The position numbers were made by a program, and so were the translations under genes. Shown here in pieces: positions 1 to 9,917 of a DNA stretch of 64,000 bases (its first letter is position 1; each line of letters opens with the position of its first letter). The DNA is taken from contig MGUG01000032.1 of assembly GCA_001799845.1 (NCBI GenBank), forward strand, positions 1 through 64,000, in the 5' to 3' direction. This DNA is from Elusimicrobia bacterium GWC2_64_44. GTDB lineage: Bacteria > Elusimicrobiota > Elusimicrobia > Elusimicrobiales > UBA9959. The notes under the pieces were generated by a model. It saw only the letters and a list, made by a program, of their open reading frames with translations, searched no databases and was not told the origin of the DNA.

Positions 1-40
1 AGCTGGGCTGGGACGACGCGAGCTGGGCTGGGACGACGCG
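1..40. repeat. Perfect tandem 20-bp duplication at the window edge
   Basis: Positions 1-20 and 21-40 are identical (unit agctgggctgggacgacgcg). Twenty is not a multiple of three, so the first copy is out of frame with the Amt gene and would break it. A contig-end assembly artefact is more likely than a real duplication. Confidence 0.9.
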
Positions 41-331
41 CTGGACGTGTGGGGCGTGCACGGCGTGGGCGGCGTGCTGGGCGTGATCCTGCTCGGCGTG
101 TTCGGCACCACGGCGGTAAACGCCGCGGGCGCCAACGGCCTCTACCACGGCGGCGCGGCCTTCTTCGGCAAGCAGGTGGCGGCGGTGTTCGGCACCGCGC
201 TGTACGCCTTTGTCTTCTCCTACGCGGCGCTTCACCTCATCAACGTCTTCACACCGGTGAAGACCACCGGCAAAGAGGAAGAGGCGGGCATGGACGAAGT
301 GCAGCACGGCGAGACCGCCTACCTGCATTAA
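1..331 (+). CDS. amt: Ammonium transporter (Amt), C-terminal part only
   Basis: This is the 3' end of an Amt/MEP/Rh ammonium channel of the inner membrane; the start lies outside the window. The reading frame holds the family segment DDALDVWGVHGVGG (about 32-73), which carries a pore-lining histidine in this family, then the last two membrane segments. The cytosolic tail ends in DEVQHGETAY, the kind of tail that GlnK/PII proteins contact in Amt proteins. The frame is sound only from about position 23 on, because a 20-bp duplication at the very start shifts it. The stop codon is at 329-331. Regulation by PII is inference from the family. Confidence 0.93.
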   Translation, partial: AGLGRRELGWDDALDVWGVHGVGGVLGVILLGVFGTTAVNAAGANGLYHGGAAFFGKQVAAVFGTALYAFVFSYAALHLINVFTPVKTTGKEEEAGMDEVQHGETAYLH

Positions 332-407
332 ACGGCCAGATCCGTACCCGCCCGCGGAGTGCGCCCGGGCGGGTACCTTTTGAAACGCAGTTCCCTAAGG
401 AGCCATC

Positions 408-1139
408 ATGAAGAAAATACTCGCGCTTATGCTCTGCCTGGCCCCGCTGGCCGCCAACGCCACCCCGTCCACGCAGATCTGGATCCCGTCCACCGACGTG
501 CAGAAGTACAAGAGCGTGCACCTGAACGTGGATAATTATGTGTCTTCCGAGAAGGAAGCCGCCGGCAACTGGAAAGCCCCGCTGCTGGTGATAGGTCCCA
601 CCGTGGGCGTGCTGCCTTACGAGAAGGTCCAGGCCGAGGTCGGCTTCGACCTGATGCGCGCCGGCCTGGCCTCGGACAGCGACCCCCTGTACCTCCACGC
701 GAAGGCCGGCACGCCGGAAGGTTCGCTGTTCTCCGGCAGCCCGGCGCTGGCGCTGGGCGGCTACAACTTCGGCACCAAGAAAGACGTGACCGACCAGAAC
801 ATCGTCTACGGCCTGGCAGCGAAGAACTTCGGCAAGCTCGGCCGCTTCTCCGCGGGCTACTTCACCGGCAACGACAAGGTGCTGGTGGACGAGAACGGCG
901 ATAAAGAGAACACCGGGGTGCTGTTGTCCTGGGACAGGACCATTACCGAGGTCTCCGATAAACTCTGGGCCGCGGTGGATTACCAGGGCGGAGATTCCTC
1001 CCTGGGCGCGCTCAGCTTCGGCCTGGCCTGGGCTTTTTCGCCCAATACCAGCGTCATCTTCGGCTACGACGTCTACAACAACGACAAGATAGCCGGCGCC
1101 AATACCTACACGGTGCAGCTCGACATCAACCTCTGGTGA
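408..1139 (+). CDS. Exported protein, possible outer-membrane beta-barrel (243 aa)
   Basis: I do not recognise the family. Residues 1-18 form a signal peptide (MKKILALMLCLAPLAANA, cleavage after ANA). The mature part has alternating polar and aromatic stretches, many glycines and the ending YTVQLDINLW. A short C-terminal strand with a terminal aromatic residue is typical of small outer-membrane barrels. The start has a good ribosome site (AAGGAG at about 398-403). It follows amt by 76 bp in the same direction and is closed by a terminator at 1170-1195, so co-transcription with amt is possible. A role in ammonium or solute entry is a guess from position only. Confidence 0.75.
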   Translation: MKKILALMLCLAPLAANATPSTQIWIPSTDVQKYKSVHLNVDNYVSSEKEAAGNWKAPLLVIGPTVGVLPYEKVQAEVGFDLMRAGLASDSDPLYLHAKAGTPEGSLFSGSPALALGGYNFGTKKDVTDQNIVYGLAAKNFGKLGRFSAGYFTGNDKVLVDENGDKENTGVLLSWDRTITEVSDKLWAAVDYQGGDSSLGALSFGLAWAFSPNTSVIFGYDVYNNDKIAGANTYTVQLDINLW

Positions 1140-1169
1140 CACCGCGGCCGAAGGGCCTGAACCAGGCTA

Positions 1170-1195
1170 AAGACCCCGCTTTCGCGGGGTCTTTT
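1170..1195 (+). terminator. Rho-independent terminator after the 408-1139 gene
   Basis: GACCCCGC and GCGGGGTC form a perfect 8-bp stem around a tiny TTTC loop, preceded by AA and followed by TTTTCTT. Confidence 0.88.
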
Positions 1196-1254
1196 CTTAG
1201 TAACCGTCGCCGCCCTTGTCCCGAAGACGGCCAGGGTTTTCGTACATACGGCAA

Positions 1255-1294
1255 GAACGCCTGCGGGAACATGGATCGTTCCCGGCAGGCGTTC
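1255..1294 (-). terminator. Hairpin between convergent genes, probable terminator
   Basis: GAACGCCTGC-GGGAAC pairs with GTTCCC-GGCAGGCGTTC across an 8-base loop with one bulged base. It lies between the convergent 408-1139 and 1321-1752 genes. The T-run is short on both strands, so termination of the minus-strand gene is likely but not certain. Confidence 0.6.
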
Positions 1295-1320
1295 TTTGTT
1301 GTCCCGAACGGACGTCGGTT

Positions 1321-1752
1321 CTAGTTGGCGGAACCCGCCGCCGCCTCTTCGCCTACGGTGAATTCTACCGTAGCGAGCACGTTGCCGGCTTCGTCGGTGG
1401 CTTCCACCTTCCAGCTGCCGGGCCAGACGGCTTTGGAGCTCCAGACCCGGTACGGGCTGGAATTCACCGTCAGTTCCACTTCTCCCACCTGCTTGCCGCC
1501 GGCATAGTAGACGTGTTTTATCTTCACCGGCGGCTGCTCCGCCGTTATCTTCGTCCAGGTGTAGACGCGGGTCGTATCCTTGGCGAAGGCCATGGCCTCT
1601 CCGACCGGCTCTCTTTTTTCTACGCCGGCCGCCGTGACCATCTTCTCCACTTTTACCGCCGGGGCCGCCATTTTCTCCGCCTGTTCGCCCTGGGCGTAAA
1701 GCGTGCAGGCCGCCGCCGCCAGCACCGCCGTCATGAGTATATATTTCTTCAT
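1321..1752 (-). CDS. DUF2914 domain exported protein (143 aa)
   Basis: A signal peptide (MKKYILMTAVLAAAACTLYA) is followed by a low-complexity linker and, from about residue 55 on, a DUF2914 domain. The visible pattern is W-(T)-(K)-I, KIKHVYYAGGKQVGEVEL, the RVWSSK turn and G-SWKVEATDEAGNVLATVEFTV. The domain's biochemical role is not established; it is found in exported proteins. I chose the internal ATG at 1752 because GGGGGA sits 6 bases upstream and the signal peptide begins there. An upstream in-frame ATG would add seven residues ahead of the signal peptide. It is monocistronic and divergent from the large gene at 1897. Confidence 0.85.
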   Translation of the reverse strand: MKKYILMTAVLAAAACTLYAQGEQAEKMAAPAVKVEKMVTAAGVEKREPVGEAMAFAKDTTRVYTWTKITAEQPPVKIKHVYYAGGKQVGEVELTVNSSPYRVWSSKAVWPGSWKVEATDEAGNVLATVEFTVGEEAAAGSAN

Positions 1753-1896
1753 TATCGTTCCCCCATTTTGCATTTTCTATCCGCGGTTTTATTGTAGCAA
1801 AAGGCCCGCCCGGGGCCTTATATTTAAATTTGCTACTATAAATAAACCGGGTTGGATAAAGGGAAGCCTGCGCGGGCGTTCCCAGGGGAAGAACCA

Positions 1897-4800
1897 ATGA
1901 AAAAGATACACGATCTCATAGCGAAGCTCGATGTTTTTGTGTCGACCCACAGGAACTGGGTCGCTGGAATGGTCATAGTTCTACTGACTGTCCTGTCGCT
2001 GGCGCGCTTCTACACTTCTTCATCAGGGATGCCGCAGCCCAAGGCGGCGAACCCGCTCTGGAAGAACTACATCGGCGGCCATACCGCCGGCATCGTGCCA
2101 AGCCGGGGGAATATCCGCATAGAGTTCCTTACCGATGTGTTCCCGAAAGAGATGGTGGGCCAATCCGCCTCGCGTCTCGTCGACACCGAGCCCGGCATCA
2201 CCGGCGAATACTCGGTTTCTGGCACTAGGGAGATAACGATAGTTCCCAAGGCGGGTCTGGCCCGCGGGCAGCACTATCTCGTCCGCATAAAAGGCGGCAA
2301 GATAGAGAACCTGCCTGCCGGGATAGGGAATTATGAATTCGTATTCCAGGTGATAGAGCAGGCGCTCGAGGTGGACGTGCGCGGCCTGACGGTCAGCGGG
2401 GCTGACAACAAGCTGATGGACCTCGGAGGCGAAGTGCTGACGGCCGACGCGGAGGAGCCGGAAAAGGTGAAGGAAGTGCTGGCGGCTTCCTTCGATGGAA
2501 AAAAACTGGAGATAAAATGGTCGCATGACGTGTCGGGGAAGCGGCACGAATTCACTGTCTCCGGCATCACGCGCCAGGAAGAGGGCAAGACGCTTTCGCT
2601 GGAGTGGGACGGCGCGGCTATAGGCGCCAAGGAGAAGGGCCGCAGGGATCTGGACGTACCCAGCACCGGGGTGTTCAAGGTGACGGAAGTTAAACCCGTG
2701 CAGGAAGACCAGCAGTACATCCTGGTGTTCTTCTCCGACCAGCTCAAGGCGGACCAGGCGCTGCGGGGCCTCGTCTCGCTCGACCAGCGCGGCTACACGC
2801 TGCGCGTTGAGAACAACATGCTGAAAGTGTATCCCGAGGAGCGCTTCGTAGGCAAGATCACCATAACGCTGCAGCCGGGGCTGCGCAATTCCAAGGGCGC
2901 ACGACTGGAGACGCAGTACCAGCAGACGGTGTTCTTCCCCAGCCAGAAACCGCAGGTGCGGTTCGCGGGGAAGGGAATGATACTTCCGGAGAACAAAGTG
3001 CTGATGATCCCGGTTGAGGCCGTTAACATAAATTCCGTGCAGGTCACCGCCTTCAAGATCTTCGACAACAATGTCGGGCAGTTCCTGCAGACCAATAAAC
3101 TCGACGGCACCGAGGACCTGCATCGCGTGGGCCGCTACCTGTGGCGGAAGACGATACATCTCCCGGCTATCGCGCCGGACCGCTGGCAGCGCTACAACCT
3201 GGACGCCACCGAACTGCTGCAGCAGGCCCCGCGCGGCATCTTCCGGCTGGAGCTTTCTATAAACAGGAAGAACTCCAACTACTCCTGCTCAAAGGAGGAG
3301 AACGACGTCCCCGTGGTGGAGGAGGCGCAGTTCCGCAACAACGACGACCTGAACGTCAAAGAAGCCAGCCAGTGGGATTACGCCGAGAATTATTACGGCG
3401 CGGAGGAGCACAGCCGCGACTGGCACGACCGCGAGGACCCCTGCAAGGACGCCTACTACAGACAGGCCAGCGGCGTTACGGACGCCAGGAGCTTCATGGC
3501 CTCCAATATCGGCCTGCTGGCCAAAAGCGATCAGAAGGGGCGTTTGTTCGTCGCGGCCTCCAATCTCGCCACTTCGGAGCCGTTGGGCGACGTTAAACTT
3601 TCCGTGCTGAATTTCCAGAAACAGGAGGTAGGCGCGGGCACTACCGACGGCAGCGGTTTCGCGGATATATCCGTCACCGGGGCCCCGTTCTACGTGGAGG
3701 CCCGCAAGGGGGACGACGCCGGCTATCTTAAGCTGAACGCCGGTTCCGCCATCCCGGTCACGCACTTCGACGTGGGCGGTGACGAGGTGCGCGAAGGCGT
3801 AAAGGGCGTGATCTACGGCGAGCGCGACGTCTGGCGGCCGGGGGACGAGCTGCACCTGGTCTTCGTCCTGGAGGACAAGAGCGGCGCGATGCCGGAGGAC
3901 CACCCGGTGACGCTGCGCCTGCGCAACCCGAAAGGCCAGGTCATGCAGACGCTTACCAACAACAGGCCGGTCGGCGACTTCTACCGGTTCTCGATGAAGA
4001 CGGACGAGAGCGCCCTGACCGGGAACTGGACGGCGGAAGCGCAGATCGGCGGCCGCGTGTTCACCAGGCAGCTGAAGGTGGAGACCGTCAAGCCGAACCG
4101 CCTTAAGATAGAGGCGCAGTTCGACGACGGGGAGATCTATAGTTCCAAAATGCCCGTGGAAGGGCGCATCTTCTCGCAATGGCTGCACGGCGCCCCCGCG
4201 GCAGGCCTGAAAGCCGTGGCCGAGGTGCAGCTCAAGCCGGTGCCTACGCGCTTCGACCGTTTTACCGACCATATCTTCGACGATCCAGCCCGCGAGTTCA
4301 AGGGAGAACCGGAGACGGTCTTCGAGGGAGATCTCGACGGCAGCGGGCGCGCGACATTCAACGCCGGGTTGTCCGAAGGGGCGCAGGCCCCGGGTAAGAT
4401 GATGGCGAATTTTAAAATACGTGTTTTCGAGGGAGGAGGGGATTTCAGCGTTACCCGTCTGAGCGTCCCTTGCTCGCCCTTTGCCAGCTACGTCGGCATC
4501 AAACTTCCGGAAGGGGACAGATCCCGCGGCATGCTGCTGACCGACACCGTGCATAAGGTCTCCATCGCCACGCTGAGCGACAGGGGCAAGCCGGTCTCGC
4601 TCAAGGGCGTACGCGTGTCGCTCTACAGGCTGGACTGGAAATGGTGGTGGGACAGGAGCGAGGACTCCCTGGCCCGTTTCGCGGCCGCGGACCATACGCA
4701 GGCGGTTAAATCAGACGTTATCTCCACGAAGGACGGCAGCGGGACCTGGGAGTTCGAGATCAAATACCCGATCTGGGGCAGGTACCTGGTGCGCGCCTGC

Positions 4801-7500
4801 GACACTTCGGGCGGACATTGTACCGGCAAGAGTTTCTACATAGATTGGCCCGGCTGGGCCGGCCGCGCGCAGGAAGAGGGCGGCGCCGGCGCCAACGTGC
4901 TCAGTTTCTTCTCCGACAAGCAGGAATATGCCGTCGGCGAAACGGCCGTGATACAGCTGCCCGAAGCCACGCAGGGCCGCGCGCTGGTCTCCGTTGAGAA
5001 CGGCAGCCGCATCCTCGAGCGCCGCTGGATCGCGATCGACAAGGAGAAGACCAAATTCGACCTGCCGGTCACCGCGGCGATGAGCCCCAACGTCTATGTT
5101 TCCGTGGCGCTGATCCAGCCGCACCAGGAGAAGAAGAACGACAGGCCGATACGCCTTTACGGCGTTATCCCGCTGAAGGTCAAGGACCCCGCCACGACGC
5201 TGCAGCCTGCCATAGAGGCCGCCGACCAGTGGCGGCCGGAGACCAAAGTGCAGGTGAAAGTCTCGGAGAGCGGCGGGCGCCCGATGGTCTATACGCTGGC
5301 CGTAGTGGACGAAGGCCTGCTCGGCCTCACCAACTTCAGGACCCCGGACCTGCACGGCCATTTCTACAGGAAAGAGGCTCTCGGCATCACTACGTGGGAC
5401 CTCTACGATTACGTCGTGGGCGCTTACGGCGCGGAACTGGAGAGGCTGCTTTCGCTGGGCGGCGACGAGGGCCTGGAGGCCGGCCCCAAGAAAGAGGACC
5501 AGCGCCGGTTCCCGCCGGTTGTCCGGTTCATGGGGCCGTTTAAACTGTCCGGCGGCCGTTCCAATACTCATGACGTGGACCTCCCGGCCTATATGGGCGC
5601 GGTGCGGGTCATGGTGGTGGCGGGCGAGAACGGGGCCTACGGCAAGGCCGAGAAGACCGTGGTGGTAAAGGAGCCGCTGACGCTGCTGACCACGCTGCCG
5701 CGCGTAATGGGCCCCGACGAGGAACTGACCGTGCCGGTGGCTGTTTTTACCTCCGAAGAGCAGGTGAAGGATGTAGCGTTGGAGATAGAGACGGACAAGA
5801 ATTTCTCCGTCCAGGGAGCCAAGACGCTCACGCTGCGCTTCGAGAAGCCGGGCGAGAAAATGGGCTACTTCAAGGTCAAGGCAGGCAGCGTTACCGGTAA
5901 GGGGCGGATACTCGTCACCGCGCAGAGCGGAGCCCTGAAGTCCCGCTCAGAGGTTTTCCTGGAGGTCAGGAGCCCGAACCCGCCCACCGTCCGCCAGGTC
6001 CGGCGCAAGCTGGAGCCGGGCGAGACCTGGACGGAGACCATAACGCCGCACGGCGTGGAGGGCACCAACGAGGCGGCGCTGGAGGTGGCGGCGGTACCGC
6101 CGCTGAACCTGGAGAAGCGGCTTACGTACCTTATCCGCTATCCGCACGGCTGCGTGGAACAGGTCACCTCCTCGGTGTTCCCGCAGCTCTACCTCGCCGA
6201 CCTCGTCAAGCTCGACGAGGGGCGCAGGAAGGAAATAGAAAAGAACGTGAACGCCGGTATAGAGCGGCTCAGACAGTTCCAGGCCTCCAGCGGCGGTTTC
6301 ATGTACTGGCCCGGCGCCAACGGGGCTCCGGACCCCTGGGCTTCCAACTATGCCGGGCACTTCCTGACCGAAGCCAAGGAGAAGGGCTATTTCGTTCCGC
6401 CGGCCATGCTCGCGGACTGGCTGAAATACCAGCGCTCGGCCGCGCAGGTGTGGGATCCCGCCGGCGGGCGCGACCCGCTGGACCAGAGCTACCGCCTGTA
6501 CACGCTGGCGCTGGCCGGCGAGCCGGAGATCGGCTCGATGAACCGGCTGAAGGAGTCTAAAAGCCTGCCGAACGCCGCCCGCTGGCAGCTGGCGGCAGCG
6601 TACCAGCTGGCCGGCATTAAGGACGCGGCGCAGGCCGTAGCCGAGGGCGCGGGCCTGACCGCGGGCGAATACCGGCAGCCGGGGGCCACGTTCGGCTCCG
6701 GCCTGCGGGACAAGGCCGTGATCCTGAACTGCCTGGCCATACTGGGCAGGTTCGACGACAAGAGCCTCGCCGAGGAGATCTCGGCGGAACTGGAGAAAGA
6801 AGGCTGGTACAGTACGCAGTCGGTGGCGTACGCGCTGATGGCCTCGGCCAGGTTCTACGGCGCCTCCGGAGCGGAGGGCGGCATGGAATTCCGCTACTCC
6901 GTGGGTCAGGGCGCGCCGGCCCGCCTGGATTCCGACAAGCTGGTCGTGCAGGTGCCGCTTCCGCGGCTGCCGCGGGCCGGCGTTCCGGTGCAGGTAGCTA
7001 ACCTGTCCAAACGCAGGCTCTTCGCCATGGTCACGGTCCGGGGCGTCCCGCCGGCCGGCGAAGAGGCGGAAGAGGCCAGCGGCCTTTCCCTGCAAGTCCG
7101 CTATACCGACGCCAAGGGCAATCCCGTGGACGTGGCCGAGCTGCAGCAGGGCGGGGACATAGCGGCCCGGCTGACCGTCCGCAACAATACCGGCTCCAAG
7201 TTCGAGAATATCGCGCTTACGCATATAAGCCCGTCGGGCTGGGAAGTTCACAACTCCCGCATGGATTCCGATGACGAGAAAGGCCAGCAGGCGCTGGATT
7301 ACCAGGATATACGCGACGACCGCGTGTATTCCTACTTCAGCCTGGCCGCTGGCGCCGGGATAGAGCTGGTTTCGCGCTTCAACGCGGCGTATCCGGGCAG
7401 GTATTACCTGCCGGCCATCTACGCGGAGGGCATGTACGAGGCCGAGAAACGCGCCCAAACCAAAGGGAAATGGGTAACGGTCATAAAGTCTTCGAAATAG
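1897..7500 (+). CDS. Bacterial alpha-2-macroglobulin with thioester motif (1867 aa)
   Basis: This is a large bacterial alpha-2-macroglobulin, a protease-trapping protein of the periplasmic face. After a short cytosolic stretch there is one membrane anchor (WVAGMVIVLLTVLSLARFY, residues about 18-40) in place of the lipobox of E. coli YfhM. MG-type beta domains follow. The thioester motif is intact: YPHGCVEQ, with Cys about 1419 and Gln about 1422, followed by the helical alpha/alpha thioester domain (GGFMYWPG, DPWASNYAGHFL). The C-terminal part resembles the receptor-like domain (ISPSGWEV, YYLPAIYAEGMYEA). I chose the ATG at 1897 (AGGGGAAG upstream) over an in-frame ATG 15 codons earlier. The pbpC start overlaps its end by 31 bp, matching the known yfhM-pbpC association. 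Confidence 0.95.
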   Translation: MKKIHDLIAKLDVFVSTHRNWVAGMVIVLLTVLSLARFYTSSSGMPQPKAANPLWKNYIGGHTAGIVPSRGNIRIEFLTDVFPKEMVGQSASRLVDTEPGITGEYSVSGTREITIVPKAGLARGQHYLVRIKGGKIENLPAGIGNYEFVFQVIEQALEVDVRGLTVSGADNKLMDLGGEVLTADAEEPEKVKEVLAASFDGKKLEIKWSHDVSGKRHEFTVSGITRQEEGKTLSLEWDGAAIGAKEKGRRDLDVPSTGVFKVTEVKPVQEDQQYILVFFSDQLKADQALRGLVSLDQRGYTLRVENNMLKVYPEERFVGKITITLQPGLRNSKGARLETQYQQTVFFPSQKPQVRFAGKGMILPENKVLMIPVEAVNINSVQVTAFKIFDNNVGQFLQTNKLDGTEDLHRVGRYLWRKTIHLPAIAPDRWQRYNLDATELLQQAPRGIFRLELSINRKNSNYSCSKEENDVPVVEEAQFRNNDDLNVKEASQWDYAENYYGAEEHSRDWHDREDPCKDAYYRQASGVTDARSFMASNIGLLAKSDQKGRLFVAASNLATSEPLGDVKLSVLNFQKQEVGAGTTDGSGFADISVTGAPFYVEARKGDDAGYLKLNAGSAIPVTHFDVGGDEVREGVKGVIYGERDVWRPGDELHLVFVLEDKSGAMPEDHPVTLRLRNPKGQVMQTLTNNRPVGDFYRFSMKTDESALTGNWTAEAQIGGRVFTRQLKVETVKPNRLKIEAQFDDGEIYSSKMPVEGRIFSQWLHGAPAAGLKAVAEVQLKPVPTRFDRFTDHIFDDPAREFKGEPETVFEGDLDGSGRATFNAGLSEGAQAPGKMMANFKIRVFEGGGDFSVTRLSVPCSPFASYVGIKLPEGDRSRGMLLTDTVHKVSIATLSDRGKPVSLKGVRVSLYRLDWKWWWDRSEDSLARFAAADHTQAVKSDVISTKDGSGTWEFEIKYPIWGRYLVRACDTSGGHCTGKSFYIDWPGWAGRAQEEGGAGANVLSFFSDKQEYAVGETAVIQLPEATQGRALVSVENGSRILERRWIAIDKEKTKFDLPVTAAMSPNVYVSVALIQPHQEKKNDRPIRLYGVIPLKVKDPATTLQPAIEAADQWRPETKVQVKVSESGGRPMVYTLAVVDEGLLGLTNFRTPDLHGHFYRKEALGITTWDLYDYVVGAYGAELERLLSLGGDEGLEAGPKKEDQRRFPPVVRFMGPFKLSGGRSNTHDVDLPAYMGAVRVMVVAGENGAYGKAEKTVVVKEPLTLLTTLPRVMGPDEELTVPVAVFTSEEQVKDVALEIETDKNFSVQGAKTLTLRFEKPGEKMGYFKVKAGSVTGKGRILVTAQSGALKSRSEVFLEVRSPNPPTVRQVRRKLEPGETWTETITPHGVEGTNEAALEVAAVPPLNLEKRLTYLIRYPHGCVEQVTSSVFPQLYLADLVKLDEGRRKEIEKNVNAGIERLRQFQASSGGFMYWPGANGAPDPWASNYAGHFLTEAKEKGYFVPPAMLADWLKYQRSAAQVWDPAGGRDPLDQSYRLYTLALAGEPEIGSMNRLKESKSLPNAARWQLAAAYQLAGIKDAAQAVAEGAGLTAGEYRQPGATFGSGLRDKAVILNCLAILGRFDDKSLAEEISAELEKEGWYSTQSVAYALMASARFYGASGAEGGMEFRYSVGQGAPARLDSDKLVVQVPLPRLPRAGVPVQVANLSKRRLFAMVTVRGVPPAGEEAEEASGLSLQVRYTDAKGNPVDVAELQQGGDIAARLTVRNNTGSKFENIALTHISPSGWEVHNSRMDSDDEKGQQALDYQDIRDDRVYSYFSLAAGAGIELVSRFNAAYPGRYYLPAIYAEGMYEAEKRAQTKGKWVTVIKSSK

Positions 7501-9917
7501 TCCGCCGGTACACGGCCGCCGCCCTGCGGAGGACTACGGAGGCCGCGTACCGGGTGGCGAGGGACCGCAGGAAGCGGAACTGGGCGCTGGCAGGCCTGCT
7601 GGCCGCCGCGGCCTGGTATTTCTGCCTGCCCGAGCCCTTGTTCGCTCCAGGCTACTCTTCCGTCCTCCTTAGCGACGGCGGGGAACTGCTGGGCGCCCGG
7701 ATAGCCCCGGACGGTCAGTGGCGTTTCCCGCCGGCGGCGACGGTTCCGGGAAAATACAGGCAGGCGCTGATACACTTCGAGGACAAACGGTTCATGCGGC
7801 ATCCCGGGGTGGACCCCGCCGCCCTCGTAAGATCTGCCTATCTCAACCGCCGCCGGGGAAAGGTAGTGAGCGGCGGCAGCACCCTCACCATGCAGGTGGT
7901 GCGCCTCTCCCGGAACAACCCGCCGCGCACCTATCTTGAAAAGGCGGTGGAAATACTGCTCGCCTTGCGTCTGGAGTTTTCTTGCAGCAAAGAGGAAATA
8001 CTGGCGCTGTACGCCAGCCATGCCCCCTTCGGCGGGAACGTCGTGGGCCTGGAGGGGGCGGCCTGGCGGTATTACGGGCGCGCTCCCGAACTGCTGTCCT
8101 GGGGTGAGAGCGCTCTGCTGGCCGTGCTGCCGAACAGCCCGGCGCTCATCCACCCCGGAAAGAACCGGGAGGCCCTGAAACAAAAGCGCGACCGCCTGCT
8201 GCGCAAACTGGGCCAGGCCGGCGTACTCGGGCCGCTGGACATCGAGCTGGCGCTGCGGGAGCCGCTGCCCGGGAAACCCTATCCGCTGCCGCGCGTCGCG
8301 CCGCACCTGCTGGACACGCTGGCGGCCGGCGGCCCCGCGGTGGCTCCGTCCAGGCTGCGCACCACCTTGGACAGCGCGCTGCAGAAGTCCGCCCAGGCGA
8401 TAGTGACGGGCTATTCCGACGGCATGCTGCTGCACGGCATACGCAACGCGGCTGTGATCGTGGTGGATAACGAGACTTTCGAGGTGAAAGCCTATATCGG
8501 CAACAGCAGGGAGGCCGCCGGCGGCGCTAAAGGCCCGGCTGACACCGGTTACGCCATAGATCTTATCCGCAAGCCGAGGAGCACCGGCAGCGTTCTGAAA
8601 CCGCTGCTCTTCGCGGCGATGCTGCAGTCCGGGGAGCTGCTGTCCAGTACGCTGGTGCCCGACCTCCCGACGCAATACGGCAATTTCATGCCGCAGAATT
8701 ACGACCGTAAGTACCGCGGGGCCGTCCCGGCGCGTGCGGCGCTGGCGCAATCCCTGAACGTGCCGGCTGTGCGCATGCTCAAGAAGTACGGTGTGCCGCG
8801 CTTCTACGACTTCCTTAAGAACCTCGGGATGTCGACCCTTCACAGGGATCCCGACGGTTACGGTTTGTCGCTTATTCTGGGCGGGGCCGAAGGCACGCTC
8901 TGGGACCTGGCGGGCATATACGCCAACCTCGCACACCTCGCCAAAGGTCGGGCGGAGAAAGGCGGGGCACGGCTGCACGGCCTGCGGCTGCTGGCCGGAG
9001 CGCCGGGCTCCTCCCGGCCGGCCGGGGACTTGGGCCCGGGGGCCGCCTGGCTCACGATGAAGGCTTTGCTCGACGTTACCCGGCCCGGAGAGGAAGGCTA
9101 CTGGGAGAATTTCGACAGTTCGCGCCGGATAGCGTGGAAGACCGGGACCAGCTATGGGCACCGCGACGCCTGGGCCATCGGCAGCGACGCCAGGCACACC
9201 GTCGGGGTCTGGCTGGGGAACGCGGACGGCGAAAGCCGGGCGGAACTGGTGGGCGTGACGGCGGCCGCACCGCTGATGTTCCAGGTTTTTAACAGGCTCC
9301 CATACGGCGGCTGGTTCGAGACGCCCGAGATCTACCTGAAGGAGGTGGATGTCTGCCGCAACGACGGTTATCTGCCGTTCGGGAATTGCGAGACTGAGCG
9401 ACAGTGGGCGCCCGCGCAGAGCAATTTCGACCAGTTGAGCCCGCACAACAAGCTGGTCCACCTGGACCCTTCGGGCAGGTGGCTGGTACACGGGAAGTGC
9501 GAATCCGTGGGCAAAATGCGGCACAAGACCTGGTTTGCACTGCCGCCGGGCCAGGAATACTTTTACCGGCGGTATTATTCCGGCTATAAGTCCCTGCCTC
9601 CCTACCGCAAGGACTGCGAGGCTTACTCCGGGGCGGATCGGAAGAAGGGGCCGATAGAGTTCCTGTATCCCAACGACAACAGCCGGATCTACATCCCGGT
9701 GGACCTGGCCGAAAAAAAAGGCCGCGTCGTTTTCGAGGCGGCGCACGCCCAGTCTGACGCGGCCCTGTTCTGGCACCTGGACGGGAATTATCTGGGCAGG
9801 ACCACGGTCTTCCACCAGCAGGCCCTGGATATAGAGCCGGGAGCGCACGAATTGACCATAGTGGACCATGAGGGGAATTATGCCACGAGACGGTTCGAGA
9901 TACTTGGCCGCACGTAG
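7470..9917 (+). CDS. pbpC: Penicillin-binding protein 1C (bifunctional peptidoglycan synthase, 815 aa)
   Basis: This is a class A PBP that polymerises glycan strands and cross-links peptides on the outer face of the inner membrane. One membrane anchor lies at about residues 37-53. The GT51 domain shows FEDKRFMRHPGVD (Glu104) and GGSTLTMQ (135-142). The transpeptidase domain shows STGSVLKP (Ser374-xx-Lys377), QSLN (SxN motif) and KTGTS (557-561), so both activities look intact. The end (about 720-815) matches the BiPBP_C domain of PBP1C. The ATG at 7470 overlaps the macroglobulin gene by 31 bp and indicates translational coupling. PBP1C and alpha-2-macroglobulin are thought to act together in envelope repair and defence. 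Confidence 0.95.
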   Translation: MGNGHKVFEIVRRYTAAALRRTTEAAYRVARDRRKRNWALAGLLAAAAWYFCLPEPLFAPGYSSVLLSDGGELLGARIAPDGQWRFPPAATVPGKYRQALIHFEDKRFMRHPGVDPAALVRSAYLNRRRGKVVSGGSTLTMQVVRLSRNNPPRTYLEKAVEILLALRLEFSCSKEEILALYASHAPFGGNVVGLEGAAWRYYGRAPELLSWGESALLAVLPNSPALIHPGKNREALKQKRDRLLRKLGQAGVLGPLDIELALREPLPGKPYPLPRVAPHLLDTLAAGGPAVAPSRLRTTLDSALQKSAQAIVTGYSDGMLLHGIRNAAVIVVDNETFEVKAYIGNSREAAGGAKGPADTGYAIDLIRKPRSTGSVLKPLLFAAMLQSGELLSSTLVPDLPTQYGNFMPQNYDRKYRGAVPARAALAQSLNVPAVRMLKKYGVPRFYDFLKNLGMSTLHRDPDGYGLSLILGGAEGTLWDLAGIYANLAHLAKGRAEKGGARLHGLRLLAGAPGSSRPAGDLGPGAAWLTMKALLDVTRPGEEGYWENFDSSRRIAWKTGTSYGHRDAWAIGSDARHTVGVWLGNADGESRAELVGVTAAAPLMFQVFNRLPYGGWFETPEIYLKEVDVCRNDGYLPFGNCETERQWAPAQSNFDQLSPHNKLVHLDPSGRWLVHGKCESVGKMRHKTWFALPPGQEYFYRRYYSGYKSLPPYRKDCEAYSGADRKKGPIEFLYPNDNSRIYIPVDLAEKKGRVVFEAAHAQSDAALFWHLDGNYLGRTTVFHQQALDIEPGAHELTIVDHEGNYATRRFEILGRT

